Source: Punctularia strigosozonata HHB-11173 SS5
Lineage: Eukaryota; Basidiomycota; Agaricomycetes; Corticiales; Punctulariaceae
Reading direction: 5' to 3'
Assembly: GCF_000264995.1 (NCBI RefSeq)
Contig: NW_006767433.1
Location: forward strand, 728,346 to 792,345
Length of the DNA: 64,000 nucleotides
Shown here: positions 12,636 through 24,975 of the stretch, piece after piece
Numbering within the stretch: the first letter of the stretch is position 1
Layout: every line of letters starts with the position of its first letter
Program-made: the position numbers and the translations under genes
Notes under the pieces: model-generated
What the model was told of the DNA's origin: nothing
Databases searched by the model: none
What the model saw: only the letters and a program-made list of their open reading frames with translations

Positions 12636-15600
12636 ATGGCTGCGCCCCGCCAGCCCCCGCCGCGGCTGCACATCCCGCCCCACCTCGCCGCCCAGCAGCC
12701 CCCGCCCATGTTCTCCCCCGCCTTGCCGACCGCCATCCAGCAGTTCCCCGGCCCAGGCGGATTTCCACTCCAGACGCCGATGCAGGTCAGCTTCTTTCCC
12801 AACGGTCCGCCAGGCGCGCCAGTGCGCCCGGGCAACCTCTCGCACAAGGCGCGAGCAAGCATCGCGCACCTCGCCGCCGCCGGCATCATGCCGCCCCCGG
12901 GCGTGCCGATGACCCCCGGCGTGCCTATGACACCCCTTGGCGGCGCGTTTCCTGGAGGGCCGCCGTTTGCGGGGAGGAATAGGAGGGCGCCGAGCATCAG
13001 CATCGGAGGGCCGCCGAAGGCTGCGTTGGGAGGACCGGGCAAGAAGCACGAACCCTTGCCCGTCCTGCAGCAGGTAGCGCAGGCCGTCGCGCCCCCACCG
13101 AAGCAGAAGAAGGTCGTTGTCAACATCCCGAAGGAAACGGTCAAGGACGAGGACGCGGAAGGAGCAGAGCCGTCCACGAGCACCCGGCCCAGCTTCGCAC
13201 GAACGCCGATTCCGACGAAGGACTTGCCCGCGCAAGTGGAAGTACCTGGTCCCGACCTTTTCACCGCCGAGGAGCGCGATAACGACGCGTGGCGATACTC
13301 AGTACCGGATACAGTGGACGTGTTCCTTCCCGGACGGGTGCGAGCTTTTGCTGTTCACTGACGCCTTCATCTCTGATAGTAGTACGATACAGAGCGCGTG
13401 GATAGAGCTAAAGAATAAAGTTGTGGAGGAGAAGCTGGAAAAGATGGGGATAGAGAAAGGTTCAAGCAATATGAGCCCGAGCATCACGTCCTCCATACCG
13501 CACATCCACGCGCCTCACGCGCGCGCCGCGTCGGTGCGTACCTTCTCTATACCTGCCCTTTTACTCCTCGCGTTATACTCCGCCACGTTTTGCATGTCCG
13601 AGATCATCGCCTCGCCGCGCGGCAAACACGTGTCGGGCAGCTTCTTTCGCTTCCGTTGACGCCGACGCACAAAATGAATTGACGCGCCTCTCTCTTTTTT
13701 GTTTGCCCCCCTTCCAGATTTCCTCCCCCGCAGACCCGGCACTGCTCCTCTTCAAGCTCACCAAGCTTCAACAAGCGCAAGCGTCCGCTCCCGTCTCCGC
13801 CGAGCACTCGACCTCCGCGTCCCCTCAAGCCCCCTCATTCATCCCATCCTCTGTGTCCCCAGGCCTCCCTCCCCGTTTTCAGGCGCAAAACTTACCCCTG
13901 AACCCCGCCCGCCCCGGCCACGCCCACAGCCAGTCGCTCGCGTCCGGCCCGGTGTTCTACAACCCGAACGCGGCGTTCAACCCCTTCGGCCCCCACGCCA
14001 CCCTCGGCTCGGACCAGATTGTGCGCCGCCCTCCTTCGGCGAGCGTCTCCCCGGAGCCTTCCGCGTCTACGCCACCCGTCGCCGCATCGCAGCCACTGCA
14101 GGCGCGAGGGTTCAACCTTCAGGCCCCGGTATTTGCGCCCCTGGGTCGTGTACCTCCCGCTGTTCTTGGATCGCTCGGCGGTGGACTGAAAGCCCCGTCG
14201 CCCGCTCCGCCCGCTTCGAGACCCGAGAGTCGCCCCGATTTTGCGAGAGGGTTCGGATTGGACATTCCGGAGGAGGAAGAGCCGCCGGAAGAGCCTTTGG
14301 AATCGCAACAGGTGGATCAACCGGAGGAGGTGATAGACTTGGACACGTCCCAGGAGATCGAGATTCCCGCAGAAGGTCTTTCTGCCGTGAAAGACTTTGC
14401 ACCTCAGCAGCAAGAATTCGTAGAGCAAGAAGGAGGAGAACCGGAGGAGCAAGATCAGGAACAGGAACAGGACGGATTCGGATTCGGATATCCAGAGACT
14501 ATACCCGAGGAAGGCGAGACGACGGAAGAGATGGATATCCGTACGGCGCAGCAGAGCCGCATGCATTCGCGGCACGTGTCGAAATTGTCGGCGGCGTTGT
14601 CGTTGAGGTCGGTTGGAGGCGTCGATGGACGGCTTGCGGCCAGGAATGGGGCGGGTGAGATGAACGCGATCCATGATGGAGATACGCAGGTTGGGGACGA
14701 GGATGGAGAGAGGGATGAAGTCGGAGAGAGGGATACGGATGCCGTGGCTGAGTGGACGGGAAGCGAAGATATGAGGATTGAGAGCGACGATGAGGTCTGT
14801 TGTTTTTATCTCATCTTATCGCCGTGCTTCTCCCGGCGTGCTTGCTTCGCGTTTCTTTCTTGCTTCATGTTCGCGCACTTCCGCGTGGCTGTTCACACTT
14901 CACTCCATGCACCTGCTTTCATTCGTGAGGCTGACGTGTATGGTCTGCACAGGGCTCTCTCGGAGACTTCTCCAACCCATCCGACGAAGAGCGAGCGCGC
15001 CAAGAAAGGATGCACCGGCGCATGATGCGCCGTGGCTCGCAGGAGCAGCCCCGTCGTCTTCCGAATTTCCCCCGCCCGCCGGAGAACACGATGGCCTTCC
15101 CGCACCCGCATACCCACATCGCCGTGCAGCAGATACACCAGAGGCGAGCGACGACGGACGACGACATCGTTTCCAACCCCTCGCTCGAGGACGCGCACCA
15201 CCACGACCAGGATGGCTACCTCGGCGTCGGCGAGGGCAACACTTTCTTCCAGCGAAGCTTCAGCAGCCTGAGCGGGAAGGGCCGGCCGCTCCCTCCGCTC
15301 CCGCACTCGCGCGCGGCGAGCACACAGTGGAGCATGCACGATCCAGCTCTCGCGCACTCTCGCCAGAGCAGCGAGCAGTACGGCACCCCGACGCCGCCGA
15401 TCGCCCAGCCGCAGCCGCAGCACGCGCCGTCCACGTCGTTCAAGTCGCTCAACCCGAACGCGCCCGCGTTCGAGTTCAAGTTTGGCGGGCCGTCCAAACT
15501 CTCTTCGTTTGGGTCGAGCTCGTCCGCGGCGCTGCCTGCCATCGTGCATTCGTCCCAACCGTCGTCGTCGGGCGGCCACGAACGTAGCTCTTCGTTCGGC

Positions 15601-18600
15601 AAACCTCTCAATGTCGCCGCACCAGAATTCAAGCCCGGCAACTTCACCTTCCGACCGCCCGCCGGCGCTCCCCAGATTTCGTTCGAGGCACAGTCCCTGG
15701 AAGTGCAGAGGTCGCCCGCGGCGCGGCCGCTGCCGACCCCTCCCGTTGCGCACCTTGAGTCGCAGTATGCGCCCACTCGAGCGGAGCAAGGCAGGGAGAA
15801 ACGGCAACGTCGCGCGTCGTACGATTCGCTCGACGACGACGAGAACGTCGGCAACATCTCCATGCAGAGCTTCCGCTTCCCGCCCGCGTCGGTGTCGGAG
15901 AGCCCGGAGAGGGTTCGTCGCCCCGATTCGGCTCCGACGAGCCCGAGCGAGCGCCAGGGCCACGAGCGGAGGAAGAGCTCGCTCAACGCGGCCGCGCCGC
16001 CGTTCACTTTCTCAGGCTTCTCCGGTATCCGTCAGTACATCAGGGATGAGGAGCAAGATAAGGAGAACGTGCCACCGGTTGACGCGCGTCACGACGAGGA
16101 CGAGGAGGATGCGGTGCAGGAGCAGGAAGAAAGGGAGCAGCTGGCCAACGACGCGGACGACGAGAGTATGCCGGCGGATATGACGACAAGGGCCGAGGCC
16201 GGGGACGACAGCGAGTACGTCACGGAAGAATTACCCATTCCACCGCAGTTCAAGCCTAAGCGCGCACCGATACCGCTGGACTTCAAGCATCCTGTGTCTA
16301 CTAACACCGTCCCGGCGTCGCGATTCAAGGCGTTGGCGAACGGCAACCGGTCCCGCCGAGGCAGTCGCGACGTGTTCGATCACACACCCAAGCCTTCGCT
16401 CGACGACTTCAGCGTTGTTGGCATTTCGAAGAAGAAGAGCAGAAGCCACCTGGGCATGACGGAGGACGACGCGGAAGCGTCGATGTCCATCGCGCGGTCG
16501 CCCAACACGCCCATTTACCCGCCGAGCCCGCCGAAACCACTTCGTCGCTCATCCTTGCCTACGCATAGTGCGACGTCCTCTGGCTCCGGTTCCAGCTCGT
16601 CGATTTCGGAGAAAGACGAGCAGAAGAGGCTGCAGGATCTCAAGCGTTATGAGCGCCGTCTCGCAGACTTGCTGAACGAGAAGATGGATGCGATACGGAG
16701 TGACATCGCCGCTCACAGCCGCGCATCGGCTGGCGGCATCGACGCTTCTACGCAATCCATGATCGCGGAGGTGGTTTCCCTCTTCCGTGCTCAGCTCCAG
16801 GAATCGGCTGCTCGCAGTCTTGATGACATCCAAACCAACGCTCGCGCCGAGTTTGACTTCCAGATGATCAAAGATATCATCGACCAGGGGCACGCCGAAT
16901 CTCGTGCGATGCTGCAGCACGATCTTGCTGAGGTTATCCAGAGGATCGACTATCAGCAACGTGAGACTGGCTCGCATCTGATCCCGCTCGTGCAGGACGT
17001 CGGCAAGCGGACGATTGAAGCTACCATTCGCGCCTCCACCCAGCTCGGCCAGCACTTGGAGAGCATTGTTCAACAATCACCTTTGACGTCGGCGATGGAG
17101 AGGGAGAACATCACTATGGAGATCGTGTCTGCCTTACACCCCCACCTTGCCTCTATGCGCAGCGAGCCTATAGACTATGACGGACTCACAGCGAGGCTGA
17201 CTCAAGCCGTGAAACCCCATATATCTCAGCTCATCGACTTAGCTTCCGACAAGCGGGAGACCGCCGAGCTCATCGTCAACGCGTTGCGCCCCCTCCTCCC
17301 CAGGCCCACCGCGACGCCACCGCCACTTAACATCGATGCTCTCAAGGCCGAACTTGGTGCGGAAGTCCGGAAGATCGTCTCAGGTCTCGATGCCCACGAG
17401 ATAAAGGAACAAGTATCGGATCTGGTTGTCGAGCGTCTCGATTCTCGTCTCGCCGTCAGGGACCGCGCGCTCAACGTTGACAGCATCGCGACGAAAGTAT
17501 CGGACGCGGTTGCTGCGCTACAGGGGCCGATTAAGGATGTCCAGGTTGCGTTGAGTACCGTATCTGAGGGTCACCAATCGTTGGCTTCTCAGTCACAAAC
17601 CCTTGCGTCGGTGAAGGATGATATCCTTGCTCTGCTGTCTGATCTGCCCAAGCAACTGACCAATGCCGCGGATGCCCTGAAGTCGGCGCAGGCGGAAGTC
17701 ATCGCCAAGGCCGAAAAATCCGACGCCGATCCGCAGACTCTGGAAGCCATTCATACTCTGGAAAAGTCGGTGCAGCACCTCCACAACAACCAGCGCACGC
17801 TTTCCTCCCAAAACGAAGAGCTCCTTGGCATGCATCACGAGACGATCAACAGTATGAATGCATTGCCAGATGTTTTGGTGTCCGCTGTCAAGGTCCTCGA
17901 AGGCGCTCATGCCGATTTATTGTCCCGGGACAGCGTTTACAAGCGCGACTTGGACGAGGTCCGCAAGATCATGGGCACGAACGCCGAGCTACAGGCCCAG
18001 CTCGCCAAGGCTCGAAGCGCACATGGCTCGGTCAGGGTCGAGAAGGATGCGCTGAACGAGCGTCTGTTGGCCGCAGAAGCCGACCGCGACCGCTTCCGCG
18101 CGCAAGTGGAAGAAAAGAACGCTGCTGCCTCCGCGCGGGCCTCCGAGAACGCTGCTTTGGCGAGTCGCAACAAAGAGCTCGAGGCGGCGCTTGCCGAGGC
18201 ACTCACCCGGGTCAAGGCCTCGGAGGAATCCGCTCAAACACAGAAGGGTCGCATCGCTGAACTCGAGAGGCAAGGCAAGGAGTTGGGTGCCGACAAACAG
18301 CAATTGAAAGCCAAGGTGGGATCCGCTAGGCGTTACTTCTCTTCGTGTGCTGATGGCTTTCTCAGATCGACTCGATGGACGTTCAAAACAAGCTTCTCGC
18401 TCGCGATAAGGACGCCCTTGAGAAAGATCTCAAGCAGCTACAAGACGAGCGTGAGCGTCTGCTACCTAGCCAAGACCAGTGGGACAATCTGCGCCGGGCC
18501 TCGGAGCAGATCGAAGCGCTCGCAAGCCTTGTCAGGCAAGCTGACGAAGAGGAGGTCAAGGAGCTTCGTCGTGTCAAAGAGCGCAACGACAAGCTGGAAG

Positions 18601-19371
18601 CCGACTATGCGGCGCTGCAGAAGCGTTACAAGGACCAGGACGGACGTGTCGCGAACGCCGAGCGTGCGACGTTCACTGCCCGCCAGAATCTACAGCAAGC
18701 GCAACAACGTGCGGCAGAATGGGAGAAGCGGGCCAAGGACTATGAAACAGAAGTCGACGCCCTGCGGAATCAGCTGGAAGATGCGGAGCAGGCCCGCGCA
18801 CAGCTTGAGACAGATCACTCTCTGGCGAAGCTACAATTGGAAGAAAAGGATGCTCACGACAGGCTGTCCAGGGTAAGCTGGCATACACGAAGAGGTGGTC
18901 CGATGCTTATTCTTCTTTCAGGATCGCGAAAGCAAGCTACGCGATCAAGTCGCCGCGCTCGAGCAGCGTCTTGCGCGCATGCAGGTTGAACTGGACGAGG
19001 TGCAGAAATCTACCGCTCCCGCGACCCCTAAGCTATCCAATGGCAAGGTCAACGGGATCACGTACGCCACCCCTCGTCCTGGATCTCGCGCAAGCACCGT
19101 CTACGGCCAAAACGGGCTCACGACTCCGACCTCGAACGGGCGTCCGTCCTCCCGCGCATCCACTGCTCGTTCGGCCACGCCGCCCGCGTACCAACAATCT
19201 GTCCGGGACTCGATTCATGCTCCCAAGAGGTATCCTAGTAATTTAGGCATTGCGACACCGCAAGCTCGGAGACCACACCTTGCTCCTCAATATCAACGTT
19301 CTGTGGCGTCGCCAACTCCGAGCGTTGTGTCGAACGCACCGACTCTTGGTGACGATGGCTGGTGGGCGTAA
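12636..19371 (+). CDS. Large proline-rich, coiled-coil protein of unknown function
   Basis: Six exons (12636-13337, 13393-13533, 13718-14794, 14953-18315, 18366-18872, 18922-19371) give 2079 residues; all five introns are phase 0. The N-terminus is rich in Pro, Gly and Ala (PPPRLHIPPHLAAQQPPP). The next 700 or so residues are disordered: Ser/Pro-rich with acidic patches (EEEEPPEEP). From about residue 1190 to 1980 the protein is a long helical, coiled-coil stretch with heptad-like Leu/Lys/Glu/Gln patterns (e.g. RDRFRAQVEEKNAAASARA, LEQRLARMQVELDEVQK). The C-tail is Ser/Thr/Pro-rich and basic. No enzyme motif, signal peptide or membrane span is seen. A scaffold or cytoskeletal tether is the natural guess from shape alone. 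I do not recognise the family. Introns 2 and 3 (184 and 158 nt) are longer than usual here and intron 3 uses a weak GTCTGT donor, so small exons could be missing. Confidence 0.8.
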
Positions 19372-19847
19372 CCGACACCCATCGACCATATATTCGTAGA
19401 CTCTCCGGCTATAGGTTCCCCTTGTCTGTCTTCCTTTGCTCGGGCACTTCCTGTCCTTATCCATCCATGTTTTCCCGGCTTCGTCTCGGTTACTCTGCTT
19501 TAATCATAATTCTTGGTTTCGTCTCCCTTCTATGTCGTCTACCTGCATCTTTGTTCGCCCTCTAGCAACTTAATCGTCGTCGGAACATGAACCATACCCT
19601 TCACACATCATGTTATTACATTGTACACTCCGTGCAACCAATTCACTACTGTAACGGATCGTAGACGTCTTCGTCCGGGAGCGAGGCAGAACAAAAAACT
19701 CGGCGGTGCGCGCGGCTCGGGTCCCATAAATCGCTGAACGGACGCAAATAGTCATTCGATTCGTGGTAGGTGATTGTAGCGAGGACGACGGTCTCTGCTT
19801 CCTGCCCCGGGGCGTTACTACTATATAGCTCTAAGCGTGGCGGGGGG
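19372..19847. other. Tail-to-tail intergenic region
   Basis: About 475 bases between two converging genes, the coiled-coil protein and the oxysterol-binding protein. It should hold both polyadenylation regions. Nothing else stands out. Confidence 0.4.
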
Positions 19848-21686
19848 CTATGTGGTCGCGCGGGCGGGCCAGATGAAGGACCGGACGGCGTCCACGGCCT
19901 GGTCCGGGTCGGCGGGGAGGCTGAGCTTGGGCGTCCACTGGTCGTTGACGAGCTCGAAGAAGCGCGGGACGTGCTTCGCGCCGGCCTCTTCGCGCTTGCG
20001 CCGGTCCTCGCGTTGCGCGTCCTCGACGGCGGACTTGGCGCGCGTGGCGGCTTCCATATCTTTCAGCTGGATCGCGCGCGTGAGGTCGGCCCATAACCTG
20101 GCGAGATGGGGAGGGAACGCGCGCGAGGGGGCGCCGATGAGCCAAAAGTGAAGGGAGAGAGGAAAAAAGCGGGTAGCGCGCGTTTACCGTCGAGACTCGT
20201 TCGGCTCCTGCTCTTCCTCCGGCGCGACGTTCTTCCGTGCGAGGTTCTTGCCGTCTTTTTGCACGTCGAACAGCACCCGGCTGTCGCCGCCCTGCGTACG
20301 GTTTGGCGGGGCTGAATCAGTCTTCTGACGTGCCACGGAGCGAGGGAGCACAGAGACGCGCGACGAGGAAATATATACGTACCTTGGTCGGCTTGAACTC
20401 CATGACGTGACTCCACTTCCCGCTGATGGTCCCGATCTCGGTGTTGTTGTGCCGGACTTTGCCGCCGATGGCGTTGTAGGTGCCGGAGAAATAGCCCTGA
20501 AAAAAAAAAGGGGGGTGCGTAAGGACAATGAGGACGGGATTACTCTTGAACAGCAGGGTGCACGATTTCGTACCTTCGTTTTGAACTCGATGTCGGCATA
20601 TAACCCGAGCTTGTCGTTCCGCGCCGTGCAGGTGTCGCCAAGCTCGAGGACCATCTTCCCAAAGAGAATGCCGCGCGCGTACATGTTCGGCATCGAGATC
20701 ACGTAGGCTATACATACGCGGGTTTGTCAGTGTCAGAAAACTCAGAAAACGGTCTCAGACCGCGAACGTCGGACTACGGGTGACGATGAATATATGGAGA
20801 CACGTACGGCCGTCGTCCGGTCGGTCGAGGAGGTAGACGCGGTTCTCGCCGTCCATGATGGTCGAGACGGAGTTGCCGAGAAAGCGCGATTTGGGTCGGA
20901 GTTCGCCGACGACGGAGACTTTTTTAGCGGGCGAGGTGTAGAAGAACGCGGAGATGGGCGGATGGTGCGAGACCTGCTCGGCGATGTAAAAGCCCTGGGT
21001 GCCGTCCGGGTAGTCGTACGAGCACCGGAAGAACTCGCCGAGGACGGGGTTATATCTGATGGAGATGGCGTCGGCCACTTGGGAAACGCGCGGGAAAAGA
21101 GAGAGGAGTGGGGGGGGAGGGAGGGACGTACGGCTTCTTTACGCCTTTGGGCTTGATGTGCCAGCCCGCGAGGTAGTACTGCAGCACCCGGAGGAAACGC
21201 TCTTCGGGATCCGTCACCTTTTCTGCACTGTCTGGATGTGATCAGAGGCGAGGAAGGAACCGAGGAAAAGCGAAAGCGCGCACCCGAAGAGGAGATCTGG
21301 ATGGGCCATGAAGTCCGTGATGCGCTCGAGCATGCTCCGAGGCTCGAGAACGAAGGTGGGGAACGTCACTTTGGACAGGTCCATGCCGACCCTGGACCGC
21401 GATCAGTCGAACGTTACATTCCGCTCCTTCGCGTAGGGAGATCTTTTTGCGCACCGAAGCTGCGAGATCATGGAGGTGATGATCGAGCCTTCCTGCTCAT
21501 CGCTGTAGGGCGCGTTCGCGGGGACGCTGAGAGTGAGCACGGACATGGCAAAGAGGTGGGTGAACAGGGGGGGAGGGAGGGGGGTACGCACAGGACGGAG
21601 GTATCGTCTTCCTCGGTGTCTGAGGGCAGCTTGTCCTCCATGGAGGAACCTCGTGGCCGTTTCACCTGGTTGAAAATGCCCATCAT
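19848..21686 (-). CDS. Oxysterol-binding protein, short Kes1/Osh4 type
   Basis: OSBP-related proteins move sterols and PI4P between membranes. This one lacks PH or ankyrin parts and consists only of the lipid-binding ORD domain, like yeast Osh4/Kes1. The start at 21686 reads [12 protein letters not shown]. The domain follows with [15 protein letters not shown] (lid region), [38 protein letters not shown] and [11 protein letters not shown]. The family signature [13 protein letters not shown] is complete, including the two His that bind PI4P phosphate. Later come [10 protein letters not shown] and [20 protein letters not shown], ending in a helix rich in Glu/Arg and [17 protein letters not shown]. 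About eight exons, all split by short introns; the second junction fits best with the acceptor just before TGCAGAAAAG. No signal peptide or FFAT motif was noticed. Likely cytosolic, acting at Golgi/ER membranes. Confidence 0.92.
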
Positions 21687-22203
21687 GCGTGGATCGTGAG
21701 GGAGGGGTGGGTGAACGTGAATGTGGAACGCCGTTCGGTGGGTGGTGGTGATGTTTATGCGTTGGCCCGCGATTTAGTCGCGGAGATGGCTGTTAACGGT
21801 ACTGTGTGCGCTTCTTCGCCGCGCAAAGCGATGCACAGGCGGGATCAAAAGGCGATCGGGGCGTGCGCAGTGGGCCGCAGTATACGAGTAGACGGCAGCG
21901 CAAGCGTGTACGCGTAGCGAGCAAGAGCAGGACGAAGAGGAAGGATAGGAGGAGGACGCAGCGGTGGTCGGCGGCAGGCTGTCCGGGCGCCCTACGTCAG
22001 CAGCAGGCAGGAGCGCGCTGCGTACGGCATCGTGCACACGCTATATTATTCACCGCCTTTCCGCGATGGAACGACGAGAGATGGCGTAAACATGGGGTGA
22101 CAATTCTACGGCCTGTCCGTACAACGAATCTACGATTCTATCCTTGAACAAACCCCTGAGAGTGCGCTGCGACACCAAAGCAAGCAGATATTTAACATGC
22201 GGA
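21687..22203. other. Intergenic region between two minus-strand genes
   Basis: About 515 bases with the promoter of the oxysterol-binding gene and the 3' end of DBP3. Short frames are open here but none has family-like content. Confidence 0.35.
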
Positions 22204-24676
22204 TTAGAACGTGATCTTCGTGGGAGCGGAGGGGGCGGGTATGTCGTCCCGGAAGAAGTCGCCGTACACGCTGTGCGATTTCTGTAACAGCGCGGGGGGA
22301 GGCGCGTCAGCGTCTCTGCGTCGGTCGACGGCAACGCCGAGTCGGACGGACCTTCTTGATCGTCATCGGGAACTTGTTCAAGCCGGGCGCCTCGAACCCG
22401 CTCTCGCGCAAGACGCGGGCGAGCTCGCCGGCGAGCGCGCGCTCGTGCCCGTCGCCGGTGAAGTACGTGATCGACTTGCCGGTCTTCCCGCCGCGACCTG
22501 CCGACGGAAACAAAAAAGTAAAACAGGGCCGTGAACACGCCGTTCTCCCGTAAAAAAAAAACGCGCCGGAAGCACGCGGAGCCAAACGCGATTGTGTGTG
22601 TGTTTTTACGTACCCGTCCGTCCGATACGATGGATGTAGTCCTCGATCGTGAGCGGGAACGTGTAGTTGACGACCGCGTTCACGTTGGGTATGTCGAGCC
22701 CGCGCGCGGCGACGTCCGTCGCGACGAGCACGCCGTGCTCGCCGTCCTTGAAGCGCGCGAGCGCGTCCATCCGCGCCTGCTGCGACATGTCGCCGTGCAG
22801 CGCGCCGACGGCGTACCCCTTCGAGCGCAGGAACGACTCCACGCGCGCGGCCTCCTTCTTGTAAAGCGCGAAGACGAGCACGCGCGCGTCCGCGGACGTG
22901 CTCTTCTTCGGGTGCTTGAGCTGCCGGAGCGTGTCGAGCAGGCGGCCGCTGCGGTTGGTTGACGTTTCGTTTCAGTCGCCGGTCTCGTTTTCGAGACGAA
23001 AGGGAGGGAGAAAAATGCGGGCCACGCACTCTTTCGACCGCGCGTCGTCGAAGACCTCGACGACCTGCTCGACGCGGCTGTTCGCGGTCAGGTCGTCGCT
23101 CCCGACCGTGATCCGCACCGGGTCGCGCTGGAACGTCGCCGCGAGGCGGCGCACGGACTCGGGCCACGTCGCGCTGACTGTTTTTTTCCGTTCGCGCGTG
23201 TCGAGTCAGCGACACAGATCCCGGAGCGTGGGCGCGAGCGCGAGCGAAAAGGATGGGGACGTACACATGAGCGTCTGCCGGTTCGTGCCTTGCTTCGCGT
23301 ACCCGATGATCTCGCGAATATCGTTCTCGAAGCCCTTGTCGAGCATCCGGTCCGCTTCGTCCAGGACGAGATAGTTGACCCTGCCATCAACGTGGAGCGT
23401 CAGCGCGATGGCACCCCCCCCCCCCCAAAGATCCTGTGTGTAACGCTCACTGGCTGAGATCGCACGCGCCCTCTTGGACGAGGTCCTTGATCCGCCCGGG
23501 CGTGCCGACGACGATCCGCGTCGTCTTTCCGCCCTTGTTCGCGCTCCGGAGCAGCTTGATCTGCGGGCCCTTGTCGAGCCCGCCGACGAGCGCGACGGAC
23601 GCGATCCCGAACGGCGCGCCGAGCGCGGTGAGCGTGTCGTGCGTCTGGATCGCGAGCTCGCGCGTCGGCGCCAGGACGAGCACGGTCACCGTCGCCGGAG
23701 GCGCCATCGATTGCGATTTTTTCGAGGGGGCAGGGGGTGGGGGAGGCGAGGTGACGAGGCGCGAGAGGGCCGGGAGACCGAAAGCGAGGGTCTTGCCGCT
23801 ACGTGTATAGGAACGATGTGAGGGTTTCGGCGTAGAGGAAGGGAGGGAGGGCGCGCTCGTAGGCTTACCTGCCGGTCTCGGCGATACCGACGACGTCTCT
23901 GCCCTCCAGCGCGGGAGGCCAAGCGTAGGCCTGGATTGGCGTGGGCTCTTTGAACCCGTCCAGGGCGGTTCGCAGGTCATCCGGGATGGCGCACTGGTCG
24001 AACGAGAGGACGGGGGTGACGGAGCCATGCACGGTGACGGCGTGTTTGGTCCGGAAGGCGGCGATCTCCGCTTCAGAGGGCACGGACGAGACGGTAGGCG
24101 CCGCGGAGGGGATGGAGGCGTCCTTCTTCAATTTCTTGTCCTTCTTCGGTTTCTTCTCCGCAGAAGTTGGCGGCTGGTCGTCGTCAGGCGCGGGGAGAGT
24201 GGAGGTGCTGGGCGTCGGCCCGTCGTTTGCCTCCGACTTTTTGCTCTTTTTCTCTTTTTTCTTCTTCTCCTTCTTGGGCGGTATCTCGCCAGACGACGAC
24301 TTCTCGGGGACAGCCGAGGGGCTCGCGACGTTGTCCATATCTGCATCCTCATCCTGGGGAGCAGGGACGTCGTCGTCCACGGCTTTCTCCCTCTTCTCCC
24401 TCTTCTCCTTCTTCTTTTTCTTCTTTTCGGGTTCAGAGGAGGCAACGTCGGCAGGAACGGAAGATAGCCCTTCGGTGCTATGTTTGCGCTTTCTCTCCCT
24501 CTTTCCCTGGGATACACCCTGCTCCTCTGATGGTACTACGGTCAGCCAGGAGACTCGTCAATCGGCGTATAACTTCACGACTAACGTGCAACCTCCACGG
24601 TCTTCACTTTCTTATCCTTCTTCTTCTTCTTCTCCTTGAGATGGGGAGGCTCGGAGACGTTCTCTACGATCGCCAT
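22204..24676 (-). CDS. DBP3: DEAD-box ATP-dependent RNA helicase, DBP3-like (ribosome biogenesis)
   Basis: Nucleolar RNA helicase of the Dbp3 type, which helps early pre-rRNA cleavage. The start at 24676 gives [20 protein letters not shown]; the first 170 or so residues are Lys-rich runs ([13 protein letters not shown]) broken by acidic and Ser/Pro patches, as in Dbp3. The helicase core is complete: Q-motif area [13 protein letters not shown], motif I AETGSGKT (split by an intron), [74 protein letters not shown] and HRIGRTGR. The C-terminus ends SAPTKITF with TAA at 22204. About seven exons; several introns contain G/C-rich or A-rich homopolymers (for example near 22552 and 23411). No sign of damage. 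It is separated from Pil1 by a 299-base divergent promoter. Confidence 0.93.
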
Positions 24677-24955
24677 GCTGCGCGTATTAAACCAAGGGCA
24701 AGCGGTTACAAGCGTCTTGTCCCCGGCAGAAATTCTGGTCCTGAGAGGATGAAGGGGCCCCAATTCACTGGATCACGCGACTGGCATGCTCGATCAAGAT
24801 GCTCCAAGCTCGCACTGCCGGCCAGGGCGATGCGCAGTCCCCGGCGGCGGCGCATTACGACCTGGCCCTATTTCTGCCACTCGGTCTCATGCAGGGCAGG
24901 CTGTACTAACTCTGTACTTTTTTCCTCGCAACTTGGACCATCGTAACTTGATCTA

Positions 24956-24975
24956 CCACCACCACCACCACCACC
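24956..24975 (+). repeat. ACC trinucleotide run abutting the PIL1 start codon
   Basis: Six or more ACC/CCA units lead straight into ATG, so the 5' untranslated end is a microsatellite and the start context is CCACCATG, close to a strong Kozak consensus. Length variation between strains would change the leader but not the protein. Confidence 0.7.

Noticed and set aside
14893-15963. 356-codon minus-strand ORF
   Set aside because: Antisense to the large exon of the coiled-coil protein, Arg-rich noise.
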